A DNA stretch of 64,000 bases from Rutidosis leptorrhynchoides (GCF_046630445.1 NC_092333.1:100445501-100509500), one strand, 5' to 3'. Shown: positions 24,031 to 37,359, counted from the stretch's first letter. Numbers and translations: made by a program. Notes: a model not told the origin generated them from the letters alone.

Positions 24031-25254
24031 TTACATCTTTTGAACACGCCGCATACCAATATCGTGAACGTGTTTTCTGAAAGTAGCAGTTGGGAGTGCT
24101 TTGGTGAAAATATCGGCAGAGTTGTTACTGGATTGAACATGTCTCATTTCAATCTGGTTATCTTTAATGAGATGTTGAGTATATGAGAAGAATCTAGGAG
24201 GTATGTGTTTTGTTCGGTCACTTTTGATATACCCTTCTTTCATCTGTGCTATGCAAGCTGCATTATCTTCATATATAATTGTTGGACTTTTATTGCGTTC
24301 TAGTCCACAAGAATCAGTAATGAGTTGTGTCATGGATCTCAACCAAAAACATTCCCGAGTAGCTTCATGTAATGCAATCACTTCGGCATGATTTGATGAT
24401 GTTGCAACAAGTGTTTGTTTTTTAGAACGCCATGATATTGTGGTACCTCCATTTAGAAATACATATCCAGTTTGAGATTTAGCTTTATGTGGATCAGATA
24501 AATAACCTGCATCTGCATAACCAACCAAATCTTGTTTTGAATCATTAGAATAAAATAATCCTAAATCAGTAGTTCCTCTAAGGTATCGAAATATGTGTTT
24601 GATCTCATTCCAGTGTCTTTTGGTAGGAGCTGAGCTGAACCTTGCCAACAAATTAACTGCAAAAGAAATGTCAGGTCTTGTACAATTTGTAAGATACATA
24701 AGAGCTCCAATTGCACTAAGATATGGTACTTCTGGTCCCAGGATATCTTCATGATCTTCACATGGACGAAATGGATCAGTGTCAACATTAAGTGATCTAA
24801 CAACCATAGGAGTGCTTAACGGTTTTGCCTTGTCCATATTGAAACGTTTTAAAATCTTTTCCGTATAAGTTGTTTAATGTACAAGTAAACCATTAGGCAT
24901 ATGCTCAATCTGCAAACCAAGGCAATACTTGGTTTTTTCGAGATCTTTCATTTCAAATTCGTTCTTTAGAAGTTGAATGGCTTCATGGATCTCTTTATTT
25001 GTACCTATGATGTTAAGATCATCGACATAAACGGCTATGATCACATATCCAGATGTTGTTTTCTTAATGAATACACATGGGCAAATAAGATTATTGGTAT
25101 ACCCTTTGCTTATCAAGTAATCACTTAATCGTTTATACCACATGCGACCCGATTGTTTCAACCCATATAAAGACCTTTGTAACTTGATTGAGTACATTTC
25201 TTTGGGTTTTGCATTAGTTTCTTCTGATACCTTAAATCCTTCAGGTATCTTCAT
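24031..25254 (-). pseudogene. Ty1/copia reverse transcriptase and RNase H
   Basis: This is the C-terminal half of pol. The reverse transcriptase part (25254-24874) contains YSIKLQRSLYGLKQSGRMWY and the catalytic pair in AVYVDDLNIIGT. RNase H follows (24837-24031) with LVGYADAGYLSD, KKQTLVATSSNHAEVIAL, YEDNAACIAQMKEG and SADIFTKALPTATFRKHV. The two parts are separated by one in-frame TAA after GLLVH, where Gln (CAA) is expected. At 25250 the frame is also off from the upstream part by a 2-bp gain in a short TATATA tract. The enzyme would copy the element RNA to DNA; here it cannot be made whole. Confidence 0.93.
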
Positions 25255-27539
25255 ATATATATATCACTATCAAGTGATCCATATAGATAAGCAGTCACAA
25301 CATCCATGAGATGCATTTCTAAATTTTTAGAAACTGCCAGGCTGATTAAGTATCTAAAAGTAATTGCATCCATAACAGGAGAATAAGTTTCCTCATAATC
25401 AATTCCTGGTCTTTGAGAAAAACCTTGAGCTACAAGTCTAGCTTTATACCTTGTAACTTCATTTTTTTCATTTCTTTTCCGCACAAAAACCCATCTATAT
25501 CCCACAGGTTTCACATCTTTAGGTGTGAGAATGATAGATCCGAAAACTTTTCTTTTATTGAGCGATTCAAATTCAGCTCGTATTGCTCCTTTCCAATGAT
25601 CCCAATCATGTCTATTTTGACATTCCATGACAGATTTTGGTTCCGGATCATCATCATCATTCATGATGTCATATGCAACATTATATGAAAATATCTCATC
25701 AAGATTTTTCATTTCATTTCGGTCCCATAATATTTTTGAATGTGCATAATTGATTGAAAATTCTGTATTGATATCATCAATCTTCTCTGCAGAAGGAGCA
25801 TTGATTTGTGGTTCTTCTTGAACACTTTCTTTTACCTTATTATCAGCTGATTTTCTTTTTCGAGGATTTTTATCTTTGGAACCAATTGGTCTTCCACGTT
25901 TCTGGCGTGGCAAAGACTCAAGAGCGACATTATTGCCAGCTTTTGGAATTTCAATTCGAGCTTGAGCATTTGCTACTGGTATATATGATTTAGTCACTCT
26001 TTTTGTATCTGTAAATGCATCAGACAATTTATTCGCAAGTTCTTGCATATGAATTATTTTTTGAACTTCGGTCTCGCATTCTTTTGTATGAGGATCAAGA
26101 TACATTAATTGAGGTTCACACCATGAAACATCATTTTCTTTATTTTTTACTTCTCTCCCTAATCTTGGGAACAATGTTTCATTAAAGTGACAATCAGCAA
26201 AGCGTGCTATAAAAACATCACCCGTCATGGGTTCAATATATCTTATGATTGAAGATGTTTCATATCCAACATATATTCCCATCCTTCTTTGAGGACCCAT
26301 TTTAGTTCGTTGTGGTGGTGCGATAGGAACATAAACCGCACAACCAAATGTTCTAAGGTGAAAAATATTTGGCTGATGGCCAAAAACAAGTTGCAAAGGA
26401 GAATATGTATGACTTGCACTTGGTCTAATGCGAATTAATGATGCAGCATGTAAAATTGCATGACCCCATACAGATACTGGGAGTTTTGTTCTCATTATCA
26501 ATGGTCTAGCTATTAACTGCAATCGTTTGATTAGTGATTCGGCTAAACCATTTTGTGTATGCACATGGACAACAGGATATTCAACAACAATCCAAATAGA
26601 CATGCAAAAATCATTAAATGCTTGAGATGTAAACTCACCAGCATTATCCAATCTCACCCTTTTAATATTATAATCAGGGAAATGTGCTCTCAATTTAATA
26701 ATTTGAGCAAGAAATTTTGCAAATGCAACATTTCGACTTGATAATAGACAAACATGAGACCATCTACTAGATGCGTCTATTAGGACCATGAAATATCTAA
26801 ATGGTCCACATAGTGGATGAATTGGTCCACATATATCACCTTGAATTCTTTCAAGAAACATTGGTGATTCTTTTTCAACCTTAAGAGGTGATGGTCTTAT
26901 TATCAATTTTTCAAGTGAGCATGATGTACATGGAATAAGTGCATCATGAGGGATCTTTTGATCCGTCAATGGATGTCCATGTGTATTTTGAATTATTCTT
27001 TTCATCATTGTTGATCCTGGGTGGCCTAATCTTTCATGCCACAGATTGATCATTACAGGATCACATGCATTTTCATTTACTACCATGTGCGCTTCTGGTA
27101 CATTTATATATGTATAATGTAAGCCAGAACTAAGTCTTGGTAGTTTTTCAATCACATGATTCTTCTCAGTGATACTTAAATATTTATCATTTTCTGTAGT
27201 CACTGACTGATAATCATATCCATTTTGATATATGTCAGAGAAGCTTAACAAATTTCTCTTTGACATGGGAGAAAATAAGGCATTTTTAATTAGAAAATTT
27301 GTACCATTTGATAACATGAATTTTGCCTTTCCCAATCCTTTTATTAAATTTGCAGGACCTGATATAGTATGTACCATTCCCTCTGTTGCTTTTAAATCAG
27401 TGAAATATTTTTTAGATTTGAGTATAGTGTGTGTGGTACCACTGTCTGAAATACAAAGATCCCCACCATTTGACTGATTTTGCACTCCAGTAGTGTACAT
27501 CATGAACTTCAAAATATGAGAAACAAATAATGAGTACAT
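25251..27539 (-). pseudogene. Ty1/copia protease, integrase and RT N-terminus (long open frame)
   Basis: The frame is open for about 760 codons. The protease motif DSGTTH lies near residue 32. The integrase zinc domain is LWHERLGHP with CTSC, and the DDE core has Asp in GDICGP, Asp in VRLDNAGEF and Glu in NGLAESLIKR. The copia C-terminal motif FGCAVYVPI and a basic linker (KRGRPIGSKDKNPRKRK) follow, then the start of RT (WDHWKGAIRAEFESL, RYKARLVAQGFSQRPGIDYE). The first residues before VQNQSNGG are not typical and the listed start is not a trusted initiation site. It ends at a frameshift before KIPEGF, where the rest of RT lies in another frame. Confidence 0.93.
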
Positions 27540-27671
27540 AATTCATCAATATATTACATTCAAAATATGTTATAAACGAAAGTACATAATAAGGAAACAT
27601 ATAGTAAAGTAGATATGGTATAGATCGTAAATCTACATCCATTTATTTGATATGGACATATAATAGGAAAT

Positions 27672-28738
27672 TTATTCATTAAAATAGTCACTTGTTGGCT
27701 CAGTGATTTTTGTATCAAGGTCATCCACAAGGTTTGCCTCTTTTCCTTTTCTTTTTAGGGATTCCTGATATTGATTAACAGAATATCGATTTGTTCGACA
27801 GTTTTTAGACCAATGGCCAATTTTACCACATCGATAACAAGAATCTTCAATATTCTTTGAAGAGCTTCCTTCAACACTATGATTTGTGGGATTGTATGGT
27901 GGTTGGATTTTATAATTTTGTGGATTATTATTTCTTTATCCACGACCACGACCACCGTAACCATTACGACCACGATCACCACCACGACCATTACCATAAG
28001 GGTGATTTCGAACATAGTTATGATTTTTATTATTGTTATGGTAATTTCCATGATGATGGTTTTGGCCAATATGACCACGACCTCGCCCACGTCCACGTCC
28101 AGGTGCATTTCTTTTTTTTTATTATTGTTGTTAATAGCATTAGCTTCAGGGAATGCTAGCGCACCCGTAGGACGAGATTCTTGATTCTTCATCAGTAATT
28201 CTTTATTCACTTCTGCAACTAAGAGATAAGTTTGAAGTTTGGAAAAAGTTTTGTAATTCTGCAATCTCAAATTTTCTTGTATAGTTATATTTGCAGAATG
28301 CATTGTGGAGAAAGTTTTCTCCATCATATCAGCATCACTTATTTCTTGACCACAGAATTGAAGCTTTGAATGGATCTTGAACATAGCCGAGCTGTATTCA
28401 CTTACCTTTTAAAAATCTTGAAACCTTAGATTTCTCCATTCTTCCCTCGTAGCTGGGAGTAATATTTCCTTTTGATTATCGAATCTACTCTTGATACTTT
28501 CCCATAAAACATGTGGATCTTTGATAGTGAGATACATATGTTTTAAGGTGATATCAATATGTTTGCGAATAAAAGCAATTGATTTTAATTTATCTTGATC
28601 AGAACAAGTATTGTTTTCTTTTAAAGTTTCTAGAATACCCAATGATCCAAGATTTATTTCTACATCCATGACCCATGATGTGTAGTTTGTTCCCGATACG
28701 TCAAGGGCATCAAACTCAAGCTTTGATAAGTTTGACAT
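27672..28738 (-). pseudogene. Ty1/copia gag with CCHC zinc knuckle
   Basis: Gag packs element RNA into particles. It starts MSNLSKLEFDALDVSGTNY at 28738 and shows the copia gag pattern (GTNYTSWVMDVEINL, HVLWESIKSRFD). An in-frame TAA at 28409-28411 interrupts it after RFQDF. The frame resumes, then shifts at a run of A about 28108-28117. A Gly/Arg/Asn-rich segment follows, then the zinc knuckle CYRCGKIGHWSKNC (about 27800-27842). The frame ends at a TAA at 27672-27674. Between that stop and the protease about 110-150 nt carry several stops. Confidence 0.88.
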
Positions 28739-29508
28739 TTTCTATTTTCAGAAAGATGAATAACATAAATCATAATCGTAATAAATTTCTAACAACATGA
28801 AATTAGAATCATTTTAAATTCATAAGTAGCAAACAACAGAATAATGGTATGATTACAAATAATAAAATCACAAGGGCGGGATAGAATATAGGTTCACCCG
28901 GTGGTATATTAACAACAATGATGATAGTTAGTATGACCAATGCAATAGGAAAAATCATCCTTGTGTGAATCATCTTTACAAAGACTTTTGAGAGTGGTAA
29001 TTTGAGAAAATGAAGATTGATTTGTGAAAAATGTGAAAACGGAGATGTTTATTTTATATTTTAAAAATATAGTCGTTGTAACGTCGTCAGTTGACGTTAA
29101 CAACCGTTATGTATATATGACCGTTGTAACGTCATTAGTTGACGTTAACGACTGTTATGTACTTGTTGCATTAATAATAATTTTAATAAAAGAATTTTAT
29201 TAGTATAAATACGATTACTATAAAATACATTTAGTATAAATACGAAGATTAAGAGAATAAACATATTATGCATAAATAATAAATTTAAGAATAAACATTA
29301 GTATGCATGAAAAAAATAATAATGATTAATTGCATAAGTAATCATAAATATAAATGTTAGTGGAGTTAATAAGAGTTAGATTACAAAAACATAATTCATG
29401 CGGTATAACCGACCATATATAACTTAAATAACATAAATATAAATGTTAGTAAAGTTAATAAGAGTTAGATTACATAAATACAATTCAGGCGGTATAACCG
29501 ACCATATA
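28739..29508 (-). repeat. Ty1/copia leader: 48-bp and 89-bp tandem repeats (left part)
   Basis: This is the 5' leader of the copia element, cut by gypsy B. Two 48-bp units (about 29072-29167) each contain a hairpin AACGTCA...TGACGTT. Further out, an 89-bp unit is tandemly repeated; the marker CGGTATAACCG occurs at 29401 and 29490 here and at 42867 and 42956 on the other side of gypsy B. No ORF is credible. Confidence 0.9.
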
Positions 29509-32500
29509 TGAAATGTCCCGTTCTTATTGATTAAAAACGTTCCATATTAATTGATTTCGTTGCGAGGTTTTGACCTCTATATGAGACTTTTTTCAAAGAC
29601 TGCATTCATTTTTAAAACAAACCATAACCTTTATTTCATAAATAAAGGTTTAAAAAACTTTACGTAGATTATCAAATAATGATAATCTAAAATATCCTGT
29701 TTACACACGACCATTACATAATGGTTTACAATACAAATATGTTACATCGAAATCAGTTTCTTGAATGCAGTTTTTACACAATATCATACAAACATGGACT
29801 CCAAATCTTGTCCTTATTTTAGTATGCAACAGCGGAAGCTCTTAGTATTCACCTGAGAATAAACATGCTTTAAACGTCAACAAAAATGTTGGTGAGTTAT
29901 AGGTTTAACCTATATATATCAAATCGTAATAATAGACCACAAGATTTCATATTTCAATACACATCCCATACATAGAGATAAAAATCATTCATATGGTGAA
30001 CACCTGGTAACCGACATTAACAAGATGCATATATAAGAATATCCCCATCATTCTGGGACACCCTTCGGATATGATATAAATTTCGAAGTACTAAAGCATC
30101 CGGTACTTTGGATGGGGTTTGTTAGGCCCAATAGATCTATCTTTAGGATTCGCGTCAATTAGAGTGTCTGTTCCCTAATTCTTAGATTACTAGACTTAAT
30201 AAAAAGGGGCATATTCGATTTCGATAATTCAACCATAGAATGTAGTTTCACGTACTTGTGTCTATTTTGTAAATCATTTATAAAACCTGCATGTATTCTC
30301 ATCCCAAAAATATTAGATTTTAAAAGTGGGACTATAACTCACTTTCACAGATTTTTACTTCGTCGGGAAGTAAGACTTGGCCACTGGTTGATTCACGAAC
30401 CTATAACAATATATACATATATATATATCAAAGTATGTTCAAAATATATTTACAATACTTTTAATATATTTTGATGTTTTAAGTTTATTAATCAGCTGTC
30501 CTCGTTAGTAACCTATAACTAGTTGTCCACAGTTAGATGTACAGAAATAAATCGATAAATATTATCTTGAATCAATCCACGACCCAGTGTATACGTATCT
30601 CAGTATTGATCACAACTCAAACTATATATATTTTGGAATCAACCTCAACCCTGTATAGCTAACTCCAACATTCACATATAGAGTGTCTATTGTTGTTCCG
30701 AAATATATATAGATGTGTCGACATGATAGGTCAAAACATTGTATACGTGTCTATGGTATCTCAAGATTACATAATATACAATACAAGTTGATTAAGTTAT
30801 GGTTGGAATAGATTTGTTACCAATTTTCACGTAACTAAAATGAGAAAAATTATCCAATTTTGTTTTACCCATAACTTCTTCATTTTAAATCCGTTTTGAG
30901 TGAATCAAATTGCTATGGTTTCATATTGAACTCTATTTTATGAATCTAAATATAAAAAGTATAGGTTTATAGTCGGAAAAATAAGTTACAAGTCGTTTTT
31001 GTAAAGGTAGTCATTTCAGTCGAAAGAACGACGTCTAGATGACCATTTTAGAAAACATACTTCCACTTTGAGTTTAACCATAATTTTTGGATATAGTTTC
31101 ATGTTCATAATAAAAATAATTTTCCCAGAAAAACAACTTTTAAATCAAAGTTTATCATAGTTTTTAATTAACTAACCCAAAACAGCCCGCGGTGTTACTA
31201 CGACGGCGTAAATCCGGTTTTACGGTGTTTTCGTGTTTTCAGGTTTTAAATCATTAAGTTAGCATATCATATAGATATAGAACATGTGTTTAGTTGATTT
31301 TAAAAGTCAAGTTAGAAGGATTAACTTTTATTTGCGAACAAGTTTTGAATTAACTAAACTATGTTCTAGTGATTACAAGTTTAAACCTTCGAATAAGATA
31401 GCTTTATATGTATGAATCGAATGATGTTATGAACATCATTACTACCTCAAGTTCCTTGTATAAATCTACTGGAAATTAGAAAAATAGATCTAGCTTCAAA
31501 GGATCCTTAGATGGCTTGAAAGTTCTTGAAGCAGAATCATGACACGAAAACAATTTCAAGTAAGATTTCCACTCTAAATAAGATTGTTATAGTTATAGAA
31601 ATTGAATTAAAGTTTGAATATGATTATTACATTGTATTAGAAAGATAACCTACTATAAGTAATAAAGGTTTCTTGATCTTGGATGATTACTTGGAATGGA
31701 TTTAGAAAACTTGGAAGTAAACTTGCAATTTTGGAAGTATTCTTGATTTTATGAAACTAGAACTTTTGGAATTTATGAAGAACACTTAGAACTTGAAGAT
31801 AGAACTTGAGAGAGATCAATTAGATGAAGAAAATTGAAGAATGAAAGTGTTTGCAGGTGTTTTTGGTCGTTGGTGTATGGATTAGATATAAAGGATATGT
31901 AATTTTGTTTTCATGTAAATAAGTCATGAATGATTACTCATATTTTTGTAATTTTATGAGATATTTCATGCTAGTTGCCAAATGATGGTTCCCATATGTG
32001 TTAGGTGATTCACATGGGCTGCTAAGAGCTAATCATTGGAGTGTATATACCAATAGTACATACATCTAAAAGCTGTGTATTGTACGAGTACGAATACGGG
32101 TGCATACGAGTAGAATTGTTGATGAAACTGAACGAGGATGTAATTGTAAGCATTTTTGTTAAGTAGAAGTATTTTGATAAGTGTCTTGAAGTCTTTCAAA
32201 AGTGTATGAATACATATTAAAACACTACATGTATATACATTTTAACTGAATCGTTAAGTCATCGTTAGTCGTTACATGTAAATGTTGTTTTGAAACCTTT
32301 AGGTTAACGATCTTGTTGAATGTTGTTAACCCATTGTTTATTATAACAAATGAGATGTTAAATTGTTATATTATCATGATATTATGATATATAATATATC
32401 TTAGTATGATATATATACAGTTAAATGTCGTTACAACGATAATCGTTACATATATGTCTCGTTTCGAAATCATTAAGTTAGTAGTCTTATTTTTACATAT

Positions 32501-32949
32501 GTATTTCATTGTTAATACACTTAATAATATATTTACTTATCATTTAACATAATTAACCAAGTGTATCAATATCTTAATATGATTCATATGTACCTAGTAA
32601 GACGTTGTTATAACGATAATCGTTATATATATCATTTTCGAGTTTCTTAAATTAATAGTCTCATTTTTATGTATATAACTCATTGTTAAAATACCTAATG
32701 AGATACATACTTATAATAAAATCATGTTAACTATATATATAACCATATATATGTCATCGTATAGTTTTTACAAGTTTTAACGTTCGTGAATCACCGGTCA
32801 ACTTGGGTGGTCAATTGTCTATATGAAACCTATTTCAATTAATCAAGTCTTAACAAGTTTGATTGCTTAACATGTTGGAAACACTTAATCATGTAAATAA
32901 CAATTTCATTTAATATATATATAAACATGGAAAAGTTCGGGTCACTACA
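29509..32949 (-). repeat. 3' LTR of gypsy B
   Basis: 3441 bp. On the minus strand it runs TGTAGTGACCC...GGGACATTTCA. It is next to the internal 3' sequence with AACGGGTAGGTAC on the minus strand (32950-32962). ATATA (29504-29508) is the left target duplication. It is closely similar to the other LTR with scattered substitutions and small indels, a few per 150 bp in the parts I compared. Confidence 0.95.
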
Positions 32950-32984
32950 GTACCTACCCGTTAAATAAATTTCGTCCCGAAATT

Positions 32985-34384
32985 TTAAGCAGTTGGAGGT
33001 GTTGACGTATCTTCTGGAAATAAATGCGGGTATTTCTTCTTCATCTGATCTTCATGCTCCCAGGTGAACTCGGGTCCTCTACGAGCATTCCATCGAACCT
33101 TAACAATCGGTATCTTGTTTTGTTTAAGTCTCTTAACCTCACGATCCATTATTTCGACGGGTTCTTCAATGAATTGAAGTTTTTCATTGATTTGGATTTC
33201 GTCCAACGGAATAGTGAGATCTTCTTTAGCAAAACATTTCTTCAAATTTGAGACGTGGAAAGTGTTATGTACAGCCGCGAGTTGTTGAGGTAGCTCAAGT
33301 TGGTAAGCTACTGGTCCGACACGATCTATAATCTTGAATGGTCCAATGTACTTTGGATTTAGTTTCTCCAATTTACCAAATCGAACAATGCCTTTCCAAC
33401 AAATCGGAGACCTGCACTTTCTACCATAAAGTGCTTCAAACGGCGCCATCTCATTGCTTGAATGGTAGCTGTTGTTATAGGAAAATTCTGCTAACGGTAG
33501 ATGTCGATCCCAACTGTTTCTGAAATCAATAACACAAGCTCGTAGCATGTCTTCAAGCGTTTGTATTGTCCTTTCGCTCTGCCCATCAGTTTGTGGATGA
33601 TAGGCAGTACTCATATCTAGACGAGTTCCCAATGCTTGCTGTAATGTCTGCCAGAATCTTGAAATAAATCTGCCATCCCTATCAGAGATAATAGAGATTG
33701 GTATTCCATGTCTGGAGACGACTTCCTTCAAATACAGTCGTGCTAACTTCTCCATCTTATCATCTTCTCTTATTGGCAGGAAGTGTGCTGACTTGGTGAG
33801 ACGATCAACTATTACCCAAATAGTATCATAACCATTTGCAGTCCTTGGCAATTTAGTAATGAAATCCATGGTAATATTTTCCCATTTCCATTCCGGGATT
33901 TCAGGTTGTTGTAGTAGACCTGATGGTTTCTGATGTTCAGCTTTGACCTTAGAACACGTCAAACATTCTCCTACATATTTAGCAATATCGGCTTTCATAC
34001 CTGGCCACCAAAAATGTTTCTTAAGATCCTTGTACATCTTCCCCGTTCCAGGATGTATTGAGTATCTGGTTTTATGAGCTTCTCTAAGTACCATTTCTCT
34101 CATATCTCCAAATTTTGGTACCCAAATTCTTTCAGCCCTATACCGGGTTCCGTCTTCCCGAATATTAAGATGCTTCTCCAATCCTTGGGTATTTCATCCT
34201 TTAAATTTCCCTCTTTTAAAACTCCTTGTTGCGCCTCCTTTATTTGAGTAGTAAGGTTAGTGTGAATCATTATATTCATAGATTTTACTCGAATGGGTTC
34301 TCTGTCCTTTCTGCTCAAGGCGTCGGCTACCACATTTGCCTTCCCCGAGTGGTAACGAATCTCAAAGTCGTAATCATTCAACAA
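32985..34384 (-). pseudogene. Gypsy B integrase and chromodomain (frameshift and deletion)
   Basis: The integrase zinc domain ([26 protein letters not shown]), the core with Asp in TMDFITKLP, Asp in ISDRDGRF and Glu in TDGQSERT, and a chromodomain-like tail ([18 protein letters not shown]) are present. The upstream piece (34384-34100, with [16 protein letters not shown] of the RNase H end) joins through a frameshift near 34150. Compared with gypsy A, 61 codons are missing between RSPICW and KGIVRFG: a 183-bp in-frame deletion with TTGGA at both breakpoints. This removes much of the integrase C-terminal domain, so the protein is unlikely to work even without the frameshift. Confidence 0.93.
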
Positions 34385-34399
34385 TTCAATCCACCTACG

Positions 34400-35440
34400 C
34401 TACCTCATATTCAGTTGTTTCTGATTAAATATGTGTTGAAGACTTTTGTGGTCGGTATATATAATACTTTTGACCCCATATAAGTAGTGCCTCCAAGTCT
34501 TTAATGCAAAAACAACCGCGCCAAATTCCAAATCATGCGTCATATAATTTTGCTCGTGAATCTTCAATTGTCTAGACGCATAAGCAATCACCTTCGTCTG
34601 TTGCATTAATACACAATCGAGACCTTGCTTTGATGCGTCACAATAAATCACAAAATCATCATTCCCTTCAGGCAATGACAATATAGGTGCCGTAGTTAGC
34701 TTTTTCTTCAATAATTGAAACGCCTTCTCTTGTTCATCCTTCCATTCAAATTTCTTCCCTTTATGCGTTAATGCAGTCAAGGGTTTTGCTATTTTGGAGA
34801 AATCTTGGATGAATCTTCTGTAGTAACCAGCCAATCCTAAAAATTGACGTATATGCTTCGGAGTTTTTGGGGTTTCCCACTTTTCAACGGTTTCGATCTT
34901 TGCCGGGTCTACCTGGATACCTTCTTTGTTCACTATGTGACCGAGGAATTGAACTTCTTCCAACCAAAATGCACACTTTGAAAACTTAGCGTACAGTTTT
35001 TCTTTCCTCAATACTTCTAGCACTTTTCTCAAATGTTCTTCGTGCTCTTGATCATTCTTTGAGTAAATAAGTATGTCATCGATGAAAACAATGACAAACT
35101 TGTCAAGATATGGCCCACACACTCGGTTCATAAGGTCCATGAACACAGCTGGTGCGTTAGTCAATCCAAACGGCATAACCATAAACTCGTAATGACCATA
35201 ACGCGTCCTAAAAGCAGTTTTTGGAATATCATCCTCCTTTACTCGCATTTGATGATATCCAGAATGTAAATCGATCTTCGAATAAACTGACGAGCCTTGT
35301 AGTTGATCAAATAAGTCCTCAATTCTCGGCAGTGGATAACGGTTTTTGATGGTAAGTTTGTTCAACTCTCTGTAGTCAATATACAACCTAAATGTACCAT
35401 CCTTCTTCTTGACAAACAAAACAGGAGCTCCCCATGGTGA
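34400..35440 (-). pseudogene. Gypsy B reverse transcriptase and RNase H
   Basis: RT motifs are complete: [39 protein letters not shown] and the catalytic FIDDILIYS. RNase H begins [18 protein letters not shown] and continues [32 protein letters not shown]. The frame opens after an in-frame TGA in [12 protein letters not shown] (CGA is usual) and closes at TAG after NQKQLNMR, where Gln (CAG) is usual. Both changes are of the C-to-T type. Confidence 0.95.
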
Positions 35441-35449
35441 TGTGCTTGG

Positions 35450-37359
35450 TCAAATGAAACCACGTTCTAATAGTTCTTGCAGTTGGCTTTGTAGTTCTTT
35501 CATCTCGCTGGGTGCGAGTCTATAAGGAGCACGAGCTATTGGTACAGCTCCTGGTACAAGATCTATTTGAAATTCAACAGATCGATGTGGAGGTAGTCCC
35601 GGTAATTCTTTCGAAAATACATCGGGAAATTCTTTTGTGACGGGAACATCATTGATGCTCTTTTCTTCAGTTTGTACTTTCTCGACGTGTGCTAGAACAG
35701 CATAGCAACCTTTTCTTATTAGTTTTTGTGCCTTCAAATTACTAATAAGATGTAGCTTCATGTTGCCCTTTTCTCCGTACACCATTAAGGGTTCTCCTTC
35801 TTCTAGTACAATGCGAATTGCATTTTTATAACATACGATCTCTGCTTTCACCTTCTTCAGCCAGTCCATGCCAACTATTACATCAAAACTCCCTAACTCT
35901 ACTGGTATCAAATCAATCTTAAATATTTCGCTACCCAGTTTAATTTCTCGATTCCGGCATATATTATCTGCTAAAATTAATTTACCGTTTGCTAATTCGA
36001 GTAAAAATTTACTATCCAACGGCGTCAATGGACAACTTAATTTAGCACAAAAATCTCTACTCATATAGCTTCTATCCGCACCCGAATCAAATAAAACGTA
36101 AGCAGATTTATTGTCAATAAGAAACGTACCCGTAACAAGCTCCGGGTCTTCCTGTGCCTCTGCCGCATTAATATTGAAAACTCTTCCGCGGCCTTGTCCA
36201 TTCGTGTTCTCCTGGTTCGTGCAATTTCTAATAATGTGGCCCGGTTTTCCACATTTATAACAAACTATATTGGCATAACTTGCTCCGACACTACTTGCTC
36301 CGCCATTACTCGTTCCGACACCATTTGTTCCTTTCGTTCTGTTAACCCCTGGTCCGTAGACCTCACACTTCGCCGCGCTATGACCATTTCTTTTACACTT
36401 GTTGCAAAATTTGGTGCAGAACCCCGAGTGATACTTTTCACACCTTTGGCATAGCTGCTTCTGATTGTTGTTGTTGTTGCGGTTGTTATTGTTGTTGGGA
36501 TGATTGTTGTAGTTGCTGTTGTTGTTGTTGTTGGGCCGTTTGTTGTAGTTGCGATTGATGTTGCGATTGTTGGGATAATTGTTGCGATTATTATTGTAAT
36601 TGCTGTTGTTGTTGTATTGGTGATTCTTATCACCGTTTTCCTGCCACTTTCTTTTGACTTGCTTCACATTGGCCTCTTCAGCCGTCTGTTCTTTAATTCT
36701 TTCCTCAATCTGGTTCACTAGTTTGTGAGCCATTCTACATGCCTGTTGTATGGAGACGGGCTCGTGTGAACTTATATCTTCTTGGATTCTTTCCAGTAAT
36801 CCTTTCACAAACGCGTCAATCTTCTCTTCCTCATCTTCGAACGCTCCCGGACACAATAGGTACAATTCTGTGAATTATCTTTCGTACGTGGTAATATCAA
36901 ATCCTTGGGTTCGTAACCCTCTAAGTTCTGTCTTGAGCTTATTGACCTCGTTCTGGGACGGTACTTCTCGTTCATCAAGTGCTTGAATGCTAACCACGGT
37001 AGTGCGTACGCATCATCTTGTCCCACTTGCTCTAGATAGGTATTTCACCATGTTAACGCAGAACCTGTGAAGGTATGCATAGCGTACTTCACTTTGTCAG
37101 TACACTTACTTATGGCAAACACCAATTCGACCTTCTCGGTCCACCGTTTCAATTCGATCGGTCCTTCGGTTCCATCAAATTCCAAAGGTTTGCAGGTATT
37201 GAATTCTTTATAGGTGCATCCTACACGATTTCCTGTACTGCTAGATCCAAGGTTATTGTTGGTATGTAGCGCAGCCTGTACTGCGGCTATGTTTAAAGCT
37301 AGAAAAGTACAAAATTCCTCTTCATTCATATTCACGGTGTGTCGAGTAGTCGGTGCCAT
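35450..37359 (-). pseudogene. Gypsy B gag and aspartic protease
   Basis: Gag starts MAPTTRHTVNMNEEEF at 37359. It carries LEFDGTEGPIELKRWTEKVE, and then an in-frame TGA after SALTW (Trp expected). A 1-bp loss after KYRPR and a further TAA in the Arg-Tyr-Phe motif near 36887 follow. From about 36865 the frame is open for 470 codons: an Asn-rich linker (repeats of N, Y and R), cysteine clusters CQRCEKYHSGFC and CNKCKRNGHSAAKC, the zinc knuckle CYKCGKPGHIIRNC, and a retropepsin with FDSGADRSYM. It ends at TGA 35450 in the RT N-terminus. Confidence 0.94.

Noticed and set aside
27857-28184. His/Asp-rich and Thr-rich plus-strand ORFs
   Set aside because: They are antisense shadows of the Gly/Arg/Asn-rich copia gag repeats.
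36265-36721. Thr-rich and Val-rich ORFs beside gypsy B gag
   Set aside because: They are out-of-frame readings of the Asn-rich (AAC)n linker in gag.
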